64,000 nucleotides of DNA from Roseovarius halotolerans (GTDB taxonomy: Bacteria > Pseudomonadota > Alphaproteobacteria > Rhodobacterales > Rhodobacteraceae). The position numbers and the translations under genes were made by a program. The stretch spans positions 558,001-622,000 of the forward strand of contig NZ_FWFU01000001.1 of assembly GCF_900172255.1 (NCBI RefSeq), read 5' to 3'. Positions 1 to 9,026 of the stretch are shown in pieces (the stretch's first letter is position 1; every line of letters starts with the position of its first letter). The notes beneath the pieces were generated by a model, which worked only from the letters and a program-made list of their open reading frames with translations, made no database searches and had not been told where the DNA came from.

Positions 1-359
1 CCAAGCACCGCCGCCAGCAGGGGCGCGCTGGCGAAAAGCAGCATCGCGTTGGCCACCGACGTGGTCTGAACGGCGTAGATCCCGCCGGTATAGGCACCAA
101 CCAGCGACAGCCCCGCGATCACACCGGGCAGCCCGGTGGCGCGGGCCAGCGCGAAGGGGCTGCGCCCGCTGCGCAGGCGGATCACCACGTAAAGCAGCAG
201 CGAGAGGCTGACCGAGCGATAGAACAGGATCTGCCAGACCAGCGCATCCTCCATCAGGCGAATGCCCAGCCCCACGGTAGACCACAGCACCCCGGCGCAG
301 AACACCATGACGATGCCACGCAGATCACGCTGTGGCAGGTTCAAGGCGGTATGAGTCAA
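1..359 (-). CDS. DMT/EamA-family permease, N-terminal part (runs off the left edge)
   Basis: The visible 119 codons encode the first EamA half of a drug/metabolite-type permease: a short polar N-terminus and hydrophobic helices with the segments FCAGVLWSTVGLGIR and FYRSVSLSLLLYVV. The start is inferred as TTG at 359, which overlaps the TGA stop of the upstream permease gene (TTGA), implying translational coupling; an in-frame ATG lies about 17 codons further in. The rest of the gene is outside the window. Substrate cannot be told. The pairing of two EamA genes suggests either two related exporters or a two-subunit permease. Confidence 0.72.
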   Translation of the reverse strand, partial: MTHTALNLPQRDLRGIVMVFCAGVLWSTVGLGIRLMEDALVWQILFYRSVSLSLLLYVVIRLRSGRSPFALARATGLPGVIAGLSLVGAYTGGIYAVQTTSVANAMLLFASAPLLAAVL

Positions 360-1384
360 AGGGCGTCTTCCTCCTCGGGGATCTGCTGGGGCAGTGGGCT
401 GCCGGGCACGAAGACCCCTTCGGCGACGATGGCGGGCTCGGGCGTGTCGCGCCCGGCGCGCAATTCGCGATAGCCAAGGTAGAGCCCGCTGCCCACGATC
501 AGCGCCATGCCGATCAGCGTGTTGGCTGGTGGAATTTCATCCCAGAGGGCATAGGCCATCAGCGCCGCGAACGGAAGATAGGTATAATCGAACGGCGCCA
601 CGAGGCTGGCATTGGCGACCTGATAGGCGCGCGACAACAGCATGTAACCCGCCATCCCCAGGAGGCCGAGAAGCGCGAGGCCGGGCAGGTCCGCGAAAGA
701 GACCGAAACGGGCGGCCAGGCAAGATGCGCGAAGCCCGCCCCCTGCGGTAGGATCTGGTTGAAGGCCCAGCCCATCGGCAGGATCATCAGCCCCGAGAAA
801 CCAAGCGTGTATAGCCCCACGGTCAGCGTGCTTTCGCGGTCGCCGATGCGCCGGGCGATGATCTGCGACGCGGCATAGGTCACGGCGCAGGTCAGCGGCA
901 GAGCGGCGACCCAGGAAAACGCCTCGCCTGCGGGGTTCATCGCGATGATCACGCCGACAAACCCCACAGCCAGCGCCCAGGCCCGGTGGATACCGATGGT
1001 TTCCTTGAGAAACACCGTCGCCATCAGGGCGGTGATCAGCGGCGCCGAGAAGAAGATCGTGGTCACTTCGGCCAGCCCCATATAGGGGAAGGCCGCGTAG
1101 AACATCGAAAACCCCAGCGAGAACAGCATGGCCCGCGCAAGATGCAGCGGCCAGAGGGGCGTGCGCAGCCGGTGCGGCGCCCCCAGAAGCGCCACCAGCG
1201 GCAGCAGCAACAGCACCGACACGACCGCCCGCACGAAGATCAACTGCCAGACCGGATAGGATTCAAGCATGGTCTTCATCATCGCGTCCTGGGCGACGAA
1301 GAGCAGCATCCCGATTTCGACGCAGAGAATGCCGTGCAGCGCACGGGAGGGCAGTCTCGGGCTGTCGGGTGCCAGCAACGACAT
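356..1384 (-). CDS. DMT/EamA-family membrane transporter
   Basis: About 342 residues with two EamA repeats and roughly ten hydrophobic helices, the normal size for a drug/metabolite transporter superfamily permease. The first repeat begins at GILCVEIGMLLFVAQDAM and the second near FSWVAALPLTCAVTYAASQ. ATG 1384 was chosen because a GGACGAG ribosome site precedes it; the frame is open 16 codons further upstream to 1432, but that extension is proline-rich and unlike the family. The C-terminus ends in an acidic tail (PEEEDAL). It overlaps the next permease gene by 4 nt. Substrate is unknown; amino-acid or metabolite efflux is typical of the family. Confidence 0.9.
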   Translation of the reverse strand: MSLLAPDSPRLPSRALHGILCVEIGMLLFVAQDAMMKTMLESYPVWQLIFVRAVVSVLLLLPLVALLGAPHRLRTPLWPLHLARAMLFSLGFSMFYAAFPYMGLAEVTTIFFSAPLITALMATVFLKETIGIHRAWALAVGFVGVIIAMNPAGEAFSWVAALPLTCAVTYAASQIIARRIGDRESTLTVGLYTLGFSGLMILPMGWAFNQILPQGAGFAHLAWPPVSVSFADLPGLALLGLLGMAGYMLLSRAYQVANASLVAPFDYTYLPFAALMAYALWDEIPPANTLIGMALIVGSGLYLGYRELRAGRDTPEPAIVAEGVFVPGSPLPQQIPEEEDAL

Positions 1385-1482
1385 GGGGTCTCGTCCGGAT
1401 GTTAAAGGTGGTGGCGCCGGATCTGTCGGCACCCTGCCGCCTACAATAGGACGATAGCGACGCTGGTCTCGCTTGTTAGCGA

Positions 1483-1520
1483 CAAAAAGAAACCCCCGCA
1501 GGGCCGGGGCCGTGCGGGGG
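1483..1520 (-). terminator. Rho-independent terminator after acs
   Basis: On the minus strand an 8-bp GC-rich stem (CCCCCGCA 1493-1500 pairing with TGCGGGGG 1513-1520, 12-nt loop) is followed by the U-rich tract TTTCTTTTT. It lies just downstream of the acs stop at 1548. Confidence 0.85.
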
Positions 1521-1547
1521 GCGATATGCGCGCCATGTGCGGGCGGA

Positions 1548-3494
1548 TCAGCGGTTGCGGCGGTTCTCGATCAGATCGTCGACCACGCTGGGATCGGCAA
1601 GGGTCGAGGTGTCGCCGAGGCTGCCGTAATCGTTCTCGGCAATCTTGCGCAGGATGCGGCGCATGATCTTGCCCGAACGGGTCTTGGGCAGGCCGGGCGC
1701 CCACTGGATCAGGTCGGGCTTGGCGATCGGACCGATTTCCGCGCGCACCCATGCCTCGAGCTCCTTGCGCAGCTCGTCGCTGGGTTCTTCGCCGGTCATC
1801 AGGGTGACATAGGCATAGATGCCCTGGCCCTTGATGTCGTGGGGATAGCCCACGACCGCGGCCTCGGCGACCTTGGAATGCGCGACGAGAGCAGATTCGA
1901 CCTCGGCGGTGCCCATGCGGTGCCCGGAGACGTTGATCACGTCATCGACGCGCCCGGTGATCCAGTAATAGCCGTCAGCATCGCGCCGGCAGCCATCGCC
2001 GGTAAAGTAATAGCCCTTGTATTGCTGGAAATACGTGGCCTGGAAGCGATCGTGATCGCCCCAAACGGTGCGCATCTGCCCCGGCCAGCTATCCTTGAGG
2101 GCTAGCACGCCCGAGGCTTCGGTCGTGGTGATCTCCTTGCCGGATTCGGTTTCCAGCACCACCGGCTGCACGCCGATGAAGGGCTTGGTTGCCGAGCCGG
2201 GTTTGGTGGCGATGGCGCCGGGCAGCGGGGTGATCAGGTGGCCGCCGGTCTCGGTCTGCCAGAAGGTGTCGACGATGGGGCAGTTTCCCTTGCCGACCAC
2301 CTCGTTATACCAGTTCCAGGCTTCGGGGTTGATCGGTTCGCCGACGGTGCCCAGCACCTTGATATCCGAGAGATCGTACTTCTCGACGAAGTCGTTGCCC
2401 TGGCCCATCAGCGCGCGGATCGCGGTGGGGGCGGTGTAGAACTGGTTGACCTTGTGCTTTTCGCAGACCGCCCAGAACCGCCCGGCATCGGGGTAGGTGG
2501 GCACGCCCTCGAACATCAGTGTGGTCGCGCCATTGGCCAGCGGGCCATAGACGATGTAGCTGTGGCCGGTGACCCAGCCGACATCGGCGGTACACCAGAA
2601 CACGTCGCCCCGGTGATAGTCGAAGGTCAGCTCGTGGGTCATCGCCGCCCAGACGAGGTAACCGCCCTGGGTATGGACGACGCCCTTGGGCTGGCCGGTG
2701 GAGCCGCTGGTATAGAGGATGAACAGCGGGTCTTCGGCGTTCATTTCCTCGGGCGGGCAGTCGGAATCGACCTTCTCGAGCTCCTCATGCAGCCAGTAAT
2801 CGCCTTCGGAGCGCCACGCGATCTGGTCGCCGCTGCGCTGCACCACAAGGCATTTCACGTCATTGACGTCATGCAGGAGTGCCTGGTTCACGTTATCCTT
2901 GAGTTTGGTCATGCGACCGCCGCGCGGGGCTGAGTCGGCCGTGATCACGAGCCGCGCATCGCAGCCGTTGATCCGCGCACCCAGAGCGTCGGGAGAAAAG
3001 CCCGCAAAGACGATGGAATGGATCGCGCCGATCCGCGCGCAGGCCAGCATCGCATAGGCGGCCTCGGGGATCATCGGAAGGTAGATCACCACCCGGTCGC
3101 CCTTCTTGACGCCGAGATTCTTGAGCACGTTCGACATCTTGCAGACGTTTTCGTGCAATTCGCGATAGGTGATGTGGCGGGCCGCGTCGCCGGGTTCGTC
3201 GGGTTCCCAGATGATCGCGGTCTGATCGCCACGGGTTTCGAGGTGGCGGTCGATGCAATTGGCCGCGACGTTGAGCGTGCCGTCCTCGAACCATTTGATC
3301 GAGACATTGCCGAATGTGAAATCGACGTTCTTCACCTTGGTGAAGGGTTTCATCCAGTCGACGCGCTTGCCGTGCTCGGCCCAGAAGGCCTCGGGATCGT
3401 TGATCGAGGCGGCGTAGAGGTCTTCATAACGGTCGGCGTCCACATGGGCCCCGGCGACGAATTCTTTTGAGGGGGGATAAATCTTGTCGGACAT
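1548..3494 (-). CDS. acs: acetate--CoA ligase (acetyl-CoA synthetase)
   Basis: The 648-residue product has the full length of AMP-forming acetyl-CoA synthetase, which makes acetyl-CoA from acetate, ATP and CoA in the cytoplasm. Visible motifs are the ATP-binding loop [14 protein letters not shown], the adenylate motif [10 protein letters not shown], the hinge/CoA region [15 protein letters not shown] and the C-terminal PKTRSGK. The lysine of the last motif is residue 609, the site of inhibitory acetylation in characterised homologues (family knowledge). The gene is followed by its own terminator and lies 86 nt downstream of the Liv-type operon on the same strand. A RamB-like acetate regulator is encoded nearby, so control by that protein is plausible. 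Confidence 0.97.
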   Translation of the reverse strand: MSDKIYPPSKEFVAGAHVDADRYEDLYAASINDPEAFWAEHGKRVDWMKPFTKVKNVDFTFGNVSIKWFEDGTLNVAANCIDRHLETRGDQTAIIWEPDEPGDAARHITYRELHENVCKMSNVLKNLGVKKGDRVVIYLPMIPEAAYAMLACARIGAIHSIVFAGFSPDALGARINGCDARLVITADSAPRGGRMTKLKDNVNQALLHDVNDVKCLVVQRSGDQIAWRSEGDYWLHEELEKVDSDCPPEEMNAEDPLFILYTSGSTGQPKGVVHTQGGYLVWAAMTHELTFDYHRGDVFWCTADVGWVTGHSYIVYGPLANGATTLMFEGVPTYPDAGRFWAVCEKHKVNQFYTAPTAIRALMGQGNDFVEKYDLSDIKVLGTVGEPINPEAWNWYNEVVGKGNCPIVDTFWQTETGGHLITPLPGAIATKPGSATKPFIGVQPVVLETESGKEITTTEASGVLALKDSWPGQMRTVWGDHDRFQATYFQQYKGYYFTGDGCRRDADGYYWITGRVDDVINVSGHRMGTAEVESALVAHSKVAEAAVVGYPHDIKGQGIYAYVTLMTGEEPSDELRKELEAWVRAEIGPIAKPDLIQWAPGLPKTRSGKIMRRILRKIAENDYGSLGDTSTLADPSVVDDLIENRRNR

Positions 3495-3580
3495 GTCGGA
3501 CCTTTACGTTCTTGAATTTCGCAGAAAGGGTAGGGGCCTGCCAGCGCTTATGCAAGCGCCGCCAGGACCATGAGGCGCGT

Positions 3581-4336
3581 TCAGATCGCCAGGTATTCGG
3601 CGCGCAGCTCCTCGTTCTCGAGGACTTCGGAGGCGGAACCGTCGAAAACGATCGAGCCGGTGTCGAGGATCACGGCACGGTCGGCGAGTTCCAGCGCGCG
3701 CACGGCGTTCTGTTCGACGAGGATCGTGGTGATGCCCTGCTCCTTGATCAGGCGAAGGGTCTTTTCGATCTCGTCGACGATCACCGGGGCAAGCCCTTCA
3801 TAGGGTTCGTCAAGCAGCAGCACCTTGATGTCGCGCGCCAGGGCGCGGGCCACGGCCAGCATCTGCTGTTCGCCGCCCGACAGGGTCACACCCTCCTGGC
3901 GGCGGCGTTCGGCGAGTCGGGGAAACAGTTCGTAGAGGCGATCGATCGACCAGCCGACGGGCGGTGCGATCTGAGCCAGCTCGAGGTTTTCCTCGACGGT
4001 GAGGCCGGGGATGATGCAACGATCCTCGGGCACCAGCGCGATACCGGCGGCCGCGGCCTCGTGGCTCTTCATGTTGTGAAGCGCCTGGTGATCCAGCCAG
4101 ACTTCGCCGTGGTTCATCTGTGGGCTGTCCATCCGCGCGATGGCGCGCAGGGTGGTTGTCTTGCCCGCACCGTTGCGGCCCAGAAGCGCGAGGATCTCGC
4201 CCTCGTGGACGTTGAAGCTGATCCCCTGGACGATATAGCTTTCGCCGTAATAGGCCTGCATTTCCCAGACCGAGAGAAAGGCCGGGGCGGTTTCGGCGTA
4301 GTTCTTGCCCTTGGAGAAGTCCGGTTTGACGTTCAT
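3581..4336 (-). CDS. ABC transporter ATP-binding protein, LivF/UrtE type
   Basis: A 251-residue cytoplasmic ATPase with Walker A GRNGAGKTT (53-61), signature LSGGEQQ and Walker B VLLLDEP, matching the LivF branch of branched-chain amino-acid/urea/amide importers. It is the last gene of a five-gene operon (binding protein, two permeases, two ATPases). It carries an N-terminal extension of about 20 residues (MNVKPDFSKGKNYAETAPAF) before the usual first strand. An ATG and a ribosome site (AGGAG) support the start. It energises uptake together with the LivG-type ATPase upstream; the substrate is not evident from the sequence. Confidence 0.93.
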   Translation of the reverse strand: MNVKPDFSKGKNYAETAPAFLSVWEMQAYYGESYIVQGISFNVHEGEILALLGRNGAGKTTTLRAIARMDSPQMNHGEVWLDHQALHNMKSHEAAAAGIALVPEDRCIIPGLTVEENLELAQIAPPVGWSIDRLYELFPRLAERRRQEGVTLSGGEQQMLAVARALARDIKVLLLDEPYEGLAPVIVDEIEKTLRLIKEQGITTILVEQNAVRALELADRAVILDTGSIVFDGSASEVLENEELRAEYLAI

Positions 4337-4351
4337 CTCGTGATCTCCTTC

Positions 4352-5107
4352 TTAGGCCGCTTCGCCGAGATAGGCTTCGCGCACCTTCGGGTGGCCCTTG
4401 ATCTTTTCGGGCGTGTCTTCGACCAGCGGTGTTCCCTGCGCCAGCACGGTGATCCGCTCGGCGAGCGAGAACACCACATGCATGTCATGTTCGATGATGG
4501 CGATGGTGATGTCGCGCTCGTCCTTGATCTGCTTGAGCAGGTCGATGGTGTTGTTGGTGTCGGCCCGCGCCATGCCAGCGGTGGGCTCGTCGAGCAACAA
4601 GAGTCGCGGGTTCTGCGCCAGGCACATGCCGATCTCGAGGCGGCGCTTGTCGCCGCGGCTCATCGAGGCGGAATGGAAATGGCGCTTGTCGGCCATGTTG
4701 AGGTCTTCAAGCATGGCCTCGGCCTTTTCGATGATCTCCTTCTCCTGGGCGCTGCTTTCGATCGCATGCATCCGGAACGATCCGTCGCGCTTGGCGAAGA
4801 TCGGGATCATCATGTTTTCCAGCACGCTGAGATCGCCGAAGATCTCGGGGGTCTGGAACACGCGCGAGATGCCCATCTGGTTGATTTCGAACGGTTTGCG
4901 CCCCAGCACCGACTGGCCGTCGAACATGACGCTGCCGGTGTCCGGGATCAGCTTGCCCACCAGCACGTTGAGCAGGGTGGACTTGCCTGCGCCGTTGGGG
5001 CCGATGATGGCGTGGCAGGAGTTCTCGGCCACGCTGAGATTGACATCGCCCAGGGCCTGAAGGCCGCCGAAACGCTTGTTGACGTTCTTGACTTCGAGGA
5101 TACCCAT
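4352..5107 (-). CDS. ABC transporter ATP-binding protein, LivG/UrtD type
   Basis: A 251-residue ATPase with Walker A GPNGAGKST (36-44) and Walker B LLLLDEPTAGM. The signature region reads SRGDKRRLEIG rather than LSGGQ, a divergence seen in the LivG/UrtD branch. It pairs with the LivF-type ATPase to drive the two permeases encoded upstream. The start ATG is preceded by AAGGAGAGGG. Spacing to the neighbours is 12-15 nt, so the operon is tightly packed. Confidence 0.93.
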   Translation of the reverse strand: MGILEVKNVNKRFGGLQALGDVNLSVAENSCHAIIGPNGAGKSTLLNVLVGKLIPDTGSVMFDGQSVLGRKPFEINQMGISRVFQTPEIFGDLSVLENMMIPIFAKRDGSFRMHAIESSAQEKEIIEKAEAMLEDLNMADKRHFHSASMSRGDKRRLEIGMCLAQNPRLLLLDEPTAGMARADTNNTIDLLKQIKDERDITIAIIEHDMHVVFSLAERITVLAQGTPLVEDTPEKIKGHPKVREAYLGEAA

Positions 5108-5119
5108 TGATCCCTCTCC

Positions 5120-6325
5120 TTATTCCGCAGGCGTGGACTGGGTGGACTTGTCGGTCTCCTGGCCGCTTTTCTTGCGACGGAAGAGCCGGCCGATCCGCTG
5201 GCCGCCTTCGACGAGGCCGCCGGGCAGGAAGATCACCACGAGCATGAACAGAATGCCCAGGGTCAGGTGCCAGCCCTTGCCGATGAAGGGATAGACAAGT
5301 GCGATCAGCGTATCCTCGAGCCCGTCAGGCATGAACGAGAACCAGCTGTGAAGGATGCCTTCGTTGATCTTCGAGAAGATGTTCTCGAAATACTTGATGA
5401 AGCCTGCACCCAGAACCGGGCCGATCAGCGTGCCCGCGCCGCCCAGGATGGTCATCAGAACGACTTCGCCGCTGGCGGTCCACTGCATCCTCTCGGCGCC
5501 CGCAAGCGGGTCCATCGAGGCCATCAGGCCGCCGGCAAGCCCGGCATACATGCCGGAGATCACGAAGGCCGCCAGTGTATAGGGGCGCGAATTGAGGCCT
5601 GTATAGTTCATCCGGGTCTGGTTGGACTTGACCGCGCGCAGCATCATCCCAAAGGGCGAGCGGAAGATCCGGATCGCCAGGTAGAAGGACAGGAGCATCA
5701 GGATCGCGCTGAGGTAATAGCCGGTGTTGAACTGGAAGTTCCAGGGGCCAACCACCATCTCGTAGGTCGCGCGCATTTCGGCGCCGAACAGGTTGGTGAC
5801 CGGGATCGAGCCATCCGCCGTGGACGAACTGCCCAATACGCGCGGGTCGTCCAGCGTCAGTTGCAGGCCGGTTTCACCATTGGTGATCGGTGTCAGCACC
5901 GAATAGGCGAGGTTGAAGCTCATCTGCGCGAAGGCCAGGGTGAGGATCGAGAAGTAGATACCCGAGCGGCGCAGCGACACGAAGCCGATCAGAAGAGCGA
6001 AAACCCCGGCGACGACAACCGACAGTAGGATCGCCGGCAGGACGTTCATGCTGAGCAGCTTGAACATCCAGACCGCGGAATAGCTGCCCACCCCGAGGAA
6101 CGCCGCGTGGCCGAAGGAAAGGTAGCCGGTCAGCCCGAACAGGATGTTGAAGCCGATCGCGAAGATACCGAAGATCACGAAGCGCTGCATCAGGTCGGGA
6201 TAGCCCGCGTTGAACTGTGCCATGGCACTGTCGGTGGGAAACGGGTTGAGGAGGAACGGCGCTGCCAGGGTCAGGGCCGCCACGATGATAAGGAGCGTGG
6301 TGTCTTTCTTGTCGAGACCGAACAT
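5120..6325 (-). CDS. branched-chain amino-acid/amide-type ABC permease, LivM family
   Basis: 401 residues with about ten membrane helices, typical LivM size and motif content ([57 protein letters not shown]). It forms the inner-membrane channel with the LivH-type permease. The stop is 3 nt from the downstream end of the livH-like gene, so they are co-expressed. The C-terminus is a charged cytoplasmic tail ([14 protein letters not shown]). Confidence 0.93.
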   Translation of the reverse strand: MFGLDKKDTTLLIIVAALTLAAPFLLNPFPTDSAMAQFNAGYPDLMQRFVIFGIFAIGFNILFGLTGYLSFGHAAFLGVGSYSAVWMFKLLSMNVLPAILLSVVVAGVFALLIGFVSLRRSGIYFSILTLAFAQMSFNLAYSVLTPITNGETGLQLTLDDPRVLGSSSTADGSIPVTNLFGAEMRATYEMVVGPWNFQFNTGYYLSAILMLLSFYLAIRIFRSPFGMMLRAVKSNQTRMNYTGLNSRPYTLAAFVISGMYAGLAGGLMASMDPLAGAERMQWTASGEVVLMTILGGAGTLIGPVLGAGFIKYFENIFSKINEGILHSWFSFMPDGLEDTLIALVYPFIGKGWHLTLGILFMLVVIFLPGGLVEGGQRIGRLFRRKKSGQETDKSTQSTPAE

Positions 6326-6328
6326 GGC

Positions 6329-7360
6329 TTAGTCCTCCATCACGCCCTTGCGGCCCATCAGGCCACGGGGACGCGTCAGCAGAATGATGATTGCAACGAG
6401 ATAAATGATGATCTGGTCGATACCAGGAAAGATCGACTTGATCTCGTTCATCGACGCGAAGCTCTCGAGGATTCCGAGGAGGAACCCGGCCAGAACGGCA
6501 CCGGGCAGTGAGCCCATGCCGCCGACCACGACCACGACGAAGCTGAGCACGAGGAAATCCATGCCCATGTGGTAGTTCGGCGAATTGATCGGCGCATACA
6601 TCACCCCAGCAAGCCCCGCTACCGCGGCGGCAATGCCGAACATGATGGTGAAACGGCGGTCGATGTTGATACCGAGGAGACCGACGGTTTCACGGTCGGC
6701 CATGCCGGCGCGCACCACCATACCGAAGGTGGTGAACTGCAGGAATGCGAAGACCCCGCCGATGATCACGGCCGCGAAGGCGAAATAGACCAGGCGCCAG
6801 TAGGGATAGATGACGGCGTTGGCCTGGAACCCCAGGAACGCGCCGAAATCGAAGCTGCCGGTCAGCGCCTCGGGCGCCGGGGTGGGTATCGGGTTGGCGC
6901 CGTAGAAATACTTGATGATCTCCTGAAGCACGATGGCCAGGCCGAAGGTCACGAGGATCTGGTCGGCATGTGGACGCTTGTAGAAATGCTTGATCAGGCC
7001 GCGCTCCATGATGAAGCCGATGGCGATCATGATCGGGATCGAGAACAGGATCGCCAGGGGCACCGCCCAGTCGATGATCGCGCCGCCCAGTTCCGGGCCG
7101 AACCAGCTTTCGACATAGGGCGTCTTGACCTTGAGGGGGTTGCCGAGAAAGTCGGTCTGGCTTTCGTCGATGACCTCGTAGCTGAGGTTGAAGATCTTCG
7201 ACAGTGTGACCGCGCAGAAGGCACCGATCATGAACAGCGCGCCATGCGCGAAGTTCACCACGCCGAGCGTGCCGAAGATCAGCGTCAGGCCAAGCGCGAT
7301 CAGCGCGTAGGCCGAGCCTTTGTCGAGCCCGTTCAGGATTTGCAGAATAATAGCGTCCAT
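6329..7360 (-). CDS. branched-chain amino-acid/amide-type ABC permease, LivH family
   Basis: 343 residues, LivH family, with the typical N-terminus ILNGLDKGSAYALIALGLTLIFG and the motif VVNFAHGALFMIGA. It contains an insertion of about 40 residues after the second helix (SYEVIDESQTDFLGNPLKVKTP), also seen in urea/amide-type LivH homologues. ATG 7360 is preferred, with GGGTGG upstream; a GTG three codons earlier (7369) is the alternative. It works with the LivM permease and the Tat-exported binding protein encoded just upstream. Confidence 0.92.
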   Translation of the reverse strand: MDAIILQILNGLDKGSAYALIALGLTLIFGTLGVVNFAHGALFMIGAFCAVTLSKIFNLSYEVIDESQTDFLGNPLKVKTPYVESWFGPELGGAIIDWAVPLAILFSIPIMIAIGFIMERGLIKHFYKRPHADQILVTFGLAIVLQEIIKYFYGANPIPTPAPEALTGSFDFGAFLGFQANAVIYPYWRLVYFAFAAVIIGGVFAFLQFTTFGMVVRAGMADRETVGLLGINIDRRFTIMFGIAAAVAGLAGVMYAPINSPNYHMGMDFLVLSFVVVVVGGMGSLPGAVLAGFLLGILESFASMNEIKSIFPGIDQIIIYLVAIIILLTRPRGLMGRKGVMED

Positions 7361-7457
7361 TGTTCCCACCCGTGGGTTAAGAGAAGTGGTGGTTTATCCG
7401 ATGGTGACGGATCGTGTCCGGCCGCGCGTCAACACGCGGCCGGACACCTTGAAGGCC

Positions 7458-8804
7458 TCAGGCGCCGGGGTTGCAGGTACCCAGGTTGCCGCCTGCGAAC
7501 ATCGGGTGATCCGGTTCGTAGGTGACCTGTGCAGCGGGCGTGACTTCGACCACTTCCAGCAAGTCGAACTCGCTGGTCGGGTTTTCCTTGCCGCGCACGA
7601 CCAGAACATCCTTGAAGCACTGGTGGTCTTCGGCGCGATAAAGCGTCTTGCCGTTGCCCAGACCGTCGAACTCGAACCCTTCCAGGGCCTCTGCGACACC
7701 GCAGGGGTTGAAGGTGCCCGCACGCTGGCAGGCATCCGCATAAAGCAGGGTCTGGCAGTAGACGGTATGTGCGGCCTGGCTCGGCGGGAAGCCGTATTTC
7801 TCGCCGAAGGATTTGACGAATGCCTTGGAGGCATCATCCTGAAGCGACCAGTGCCAGTTCGTCGAGCCGTGAATGCCTTTCACGTTCTCGCCGGCACCTT
7901 TGGCCATCAGGCGCGAATAGAGCGGAACGACGATTTCGAAGTTCTTGCCGTTCACCTGCTTTTCGCGCAGGCCGAACTGAACCGCGTTGGTCAGCGAGTT
8001 GACCATGTTGCCGCCGTAGTGGTTCAGGACCAGAACGTCGGCGCCCGAGTTCAGAACCGGTGCGATGTAGGACGAGAAGTCGGTCGCGGCCAGCGGGGTC
8101 TTGACCGTGTTCACGGTTTCCCAGCCCAGTGCCTCGGTCGAGGCGACGATCGATTCTTCCTGTGTCCAGCCCCAAGTATAGTCGGCGGTCAGGTGATAAG
8201 CCTTGCGGTCAGAGCCGTAGAGTTTCTCAAGCACGGGCGCCAGGGCGGCGCCTGACATGTAGGCGTTGAAGAAGTGACGGAAACCGTTGGCCTTCTTGTC
8301 CTTGCCGGTGGTGTCGTTCGAGTGGGTCAGGCCCGCCATGAAGATCACGCCGGCCTCCTGGCAGAGACCCTGCACAGCGATAGCGACGCCCGAGGACGAG
8401 CCGCCGGTGATCATGATGGCGCCGTCCTTTTCGATCATCGACTTCGCCGATGCGCGGGCAGCGTCGGATTTGGTCTGCGTGTCGCCGGTGACGAACTCGA
8501 CCTTCTTGCCCATGATTCCCGATCCGTCGAGAGCCTTGGAGCTGAAGGTGTTCATCATGCCGCCGTCGCCGCCACCGTTCAGGTGCTCGACCGCCAGTTC
8601 GTAGGCGCGCAGTTCGTCTGCGCCCTCGTCGGCATAGGGGCCGGTCTGCGGCACGTTGAAGCCAAGCGTTACCGAAGAGCCGGTCGGCTCGTTGGTGTAT
8701 GCTGCGGCCGAGGAAGCGGTGAAGATCGTCGGCAGTGCGATGCCGGCACCGGCAACCGCGCTGGTTTTCAGCAATCCACGACGCGTGAGATTGGATTTGG
8801 ACAT
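7458..8804 (-). CDS. ABC transporter substrate-binding protein (UrtA/Peripla_BP type), Tat-exported
   Basis: 448 residues from ATG 8804, which has a perfect GGAGG 8 nt upstream. The N-terminus LTRRGLLKTSAVAGAGIALP is a twin-arginine signal ending near ASSAAA, so the mature protein is periplasmic. The body matches the type I periplasmic-binding fold of branched-chain amino-acid/urea-type receptors (GFNVPQTGPYADEG, ITGGSSSGVAIAV, YTWGWTQEES). It is the first gene of the Liv-type operon. The ligand is unknown. Location between acs and an acetate-type regulator makes a short-chain acid or amide possible (inference only). Confidence 0.92.
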   Translation of the reverse strand: MSKSNLTRRGLLKTSAVAGAGIALPTIFTASSAAAYTNEPTGSSVTLGFNVPQTGPYADEGADELRAYELAVEHLNGGGDGGMMNTFSSKALDGSGIMGKKVEFVTGDTQTKSDAARASAKSMIEKDGAIMITGGSSSGVAIAVQGLCQEAGVIFMAGLTHSNDTTGKDKKANGFRHFFNAYMSGAALAPVLEKLYGSDRKAYHLTADYTWGWTQEESIVASTEALGWETVNTVKTPLAATDFSSYIAPVLNSGADVLVLNHYGGNMVNSLTNAVQFGLREKQVNGKNFEIVVPLYSRLMAKGAGENVKGIHGSTNWHWSLQDDASKAFVKSFGEKYGFPPSQAAHTVYCQTLLYADACQRAGTFNPCGVAEALEGFEFDGLGNGKTLYRAEDHQCFKDVLVVRGKENPTSEFDLLEVVEVTPAAQVTYEPDHPMFAGGNLGTCNPGA

Positions 8805-8870
8805 AGATATCCTCCCATTATGAAATGCATGGGGGATACGCCTCCTCTGCGCTCCCCCACGTGGCACAGA

Positions 8871-8994
8871 TGTGCAAACGCATTATCGCAAGAAGAAAGA
8901 AAATTTCGCAACAACTGCTTTTACTTGAACGATTTTTTTGTAAAAAACTCGACAACACGAAAGTGATTATTGTAAAAAAGTTGCAAATAATGCG
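8871..8994. promoter_or_regulatory. Divergent promoter region with repeated GCAA half-sites
   Basis: The 222-nt spacer between the binding-protein gene and the divergent RamB-like regulator is markedly A/T-rich. It contains the elements TGTGCAAACG (8871-8880), GCATTATCGCAA (8880-8891), TTTCGCAAC (8904-8912) and TTGCAAATAATGC (8981-8993). The second and the last are near-inverted copies of each other. RamB/ScfR-type regulators are known to bind TTTGCAAA-like sites, so these are candidate operators for the adjacent regulator (inference). Confidence 0.45.
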
Positions 8995-9026
8995 CTGAAG
9001 GCGCGCGAATTGCAGGAAAATTTCCG

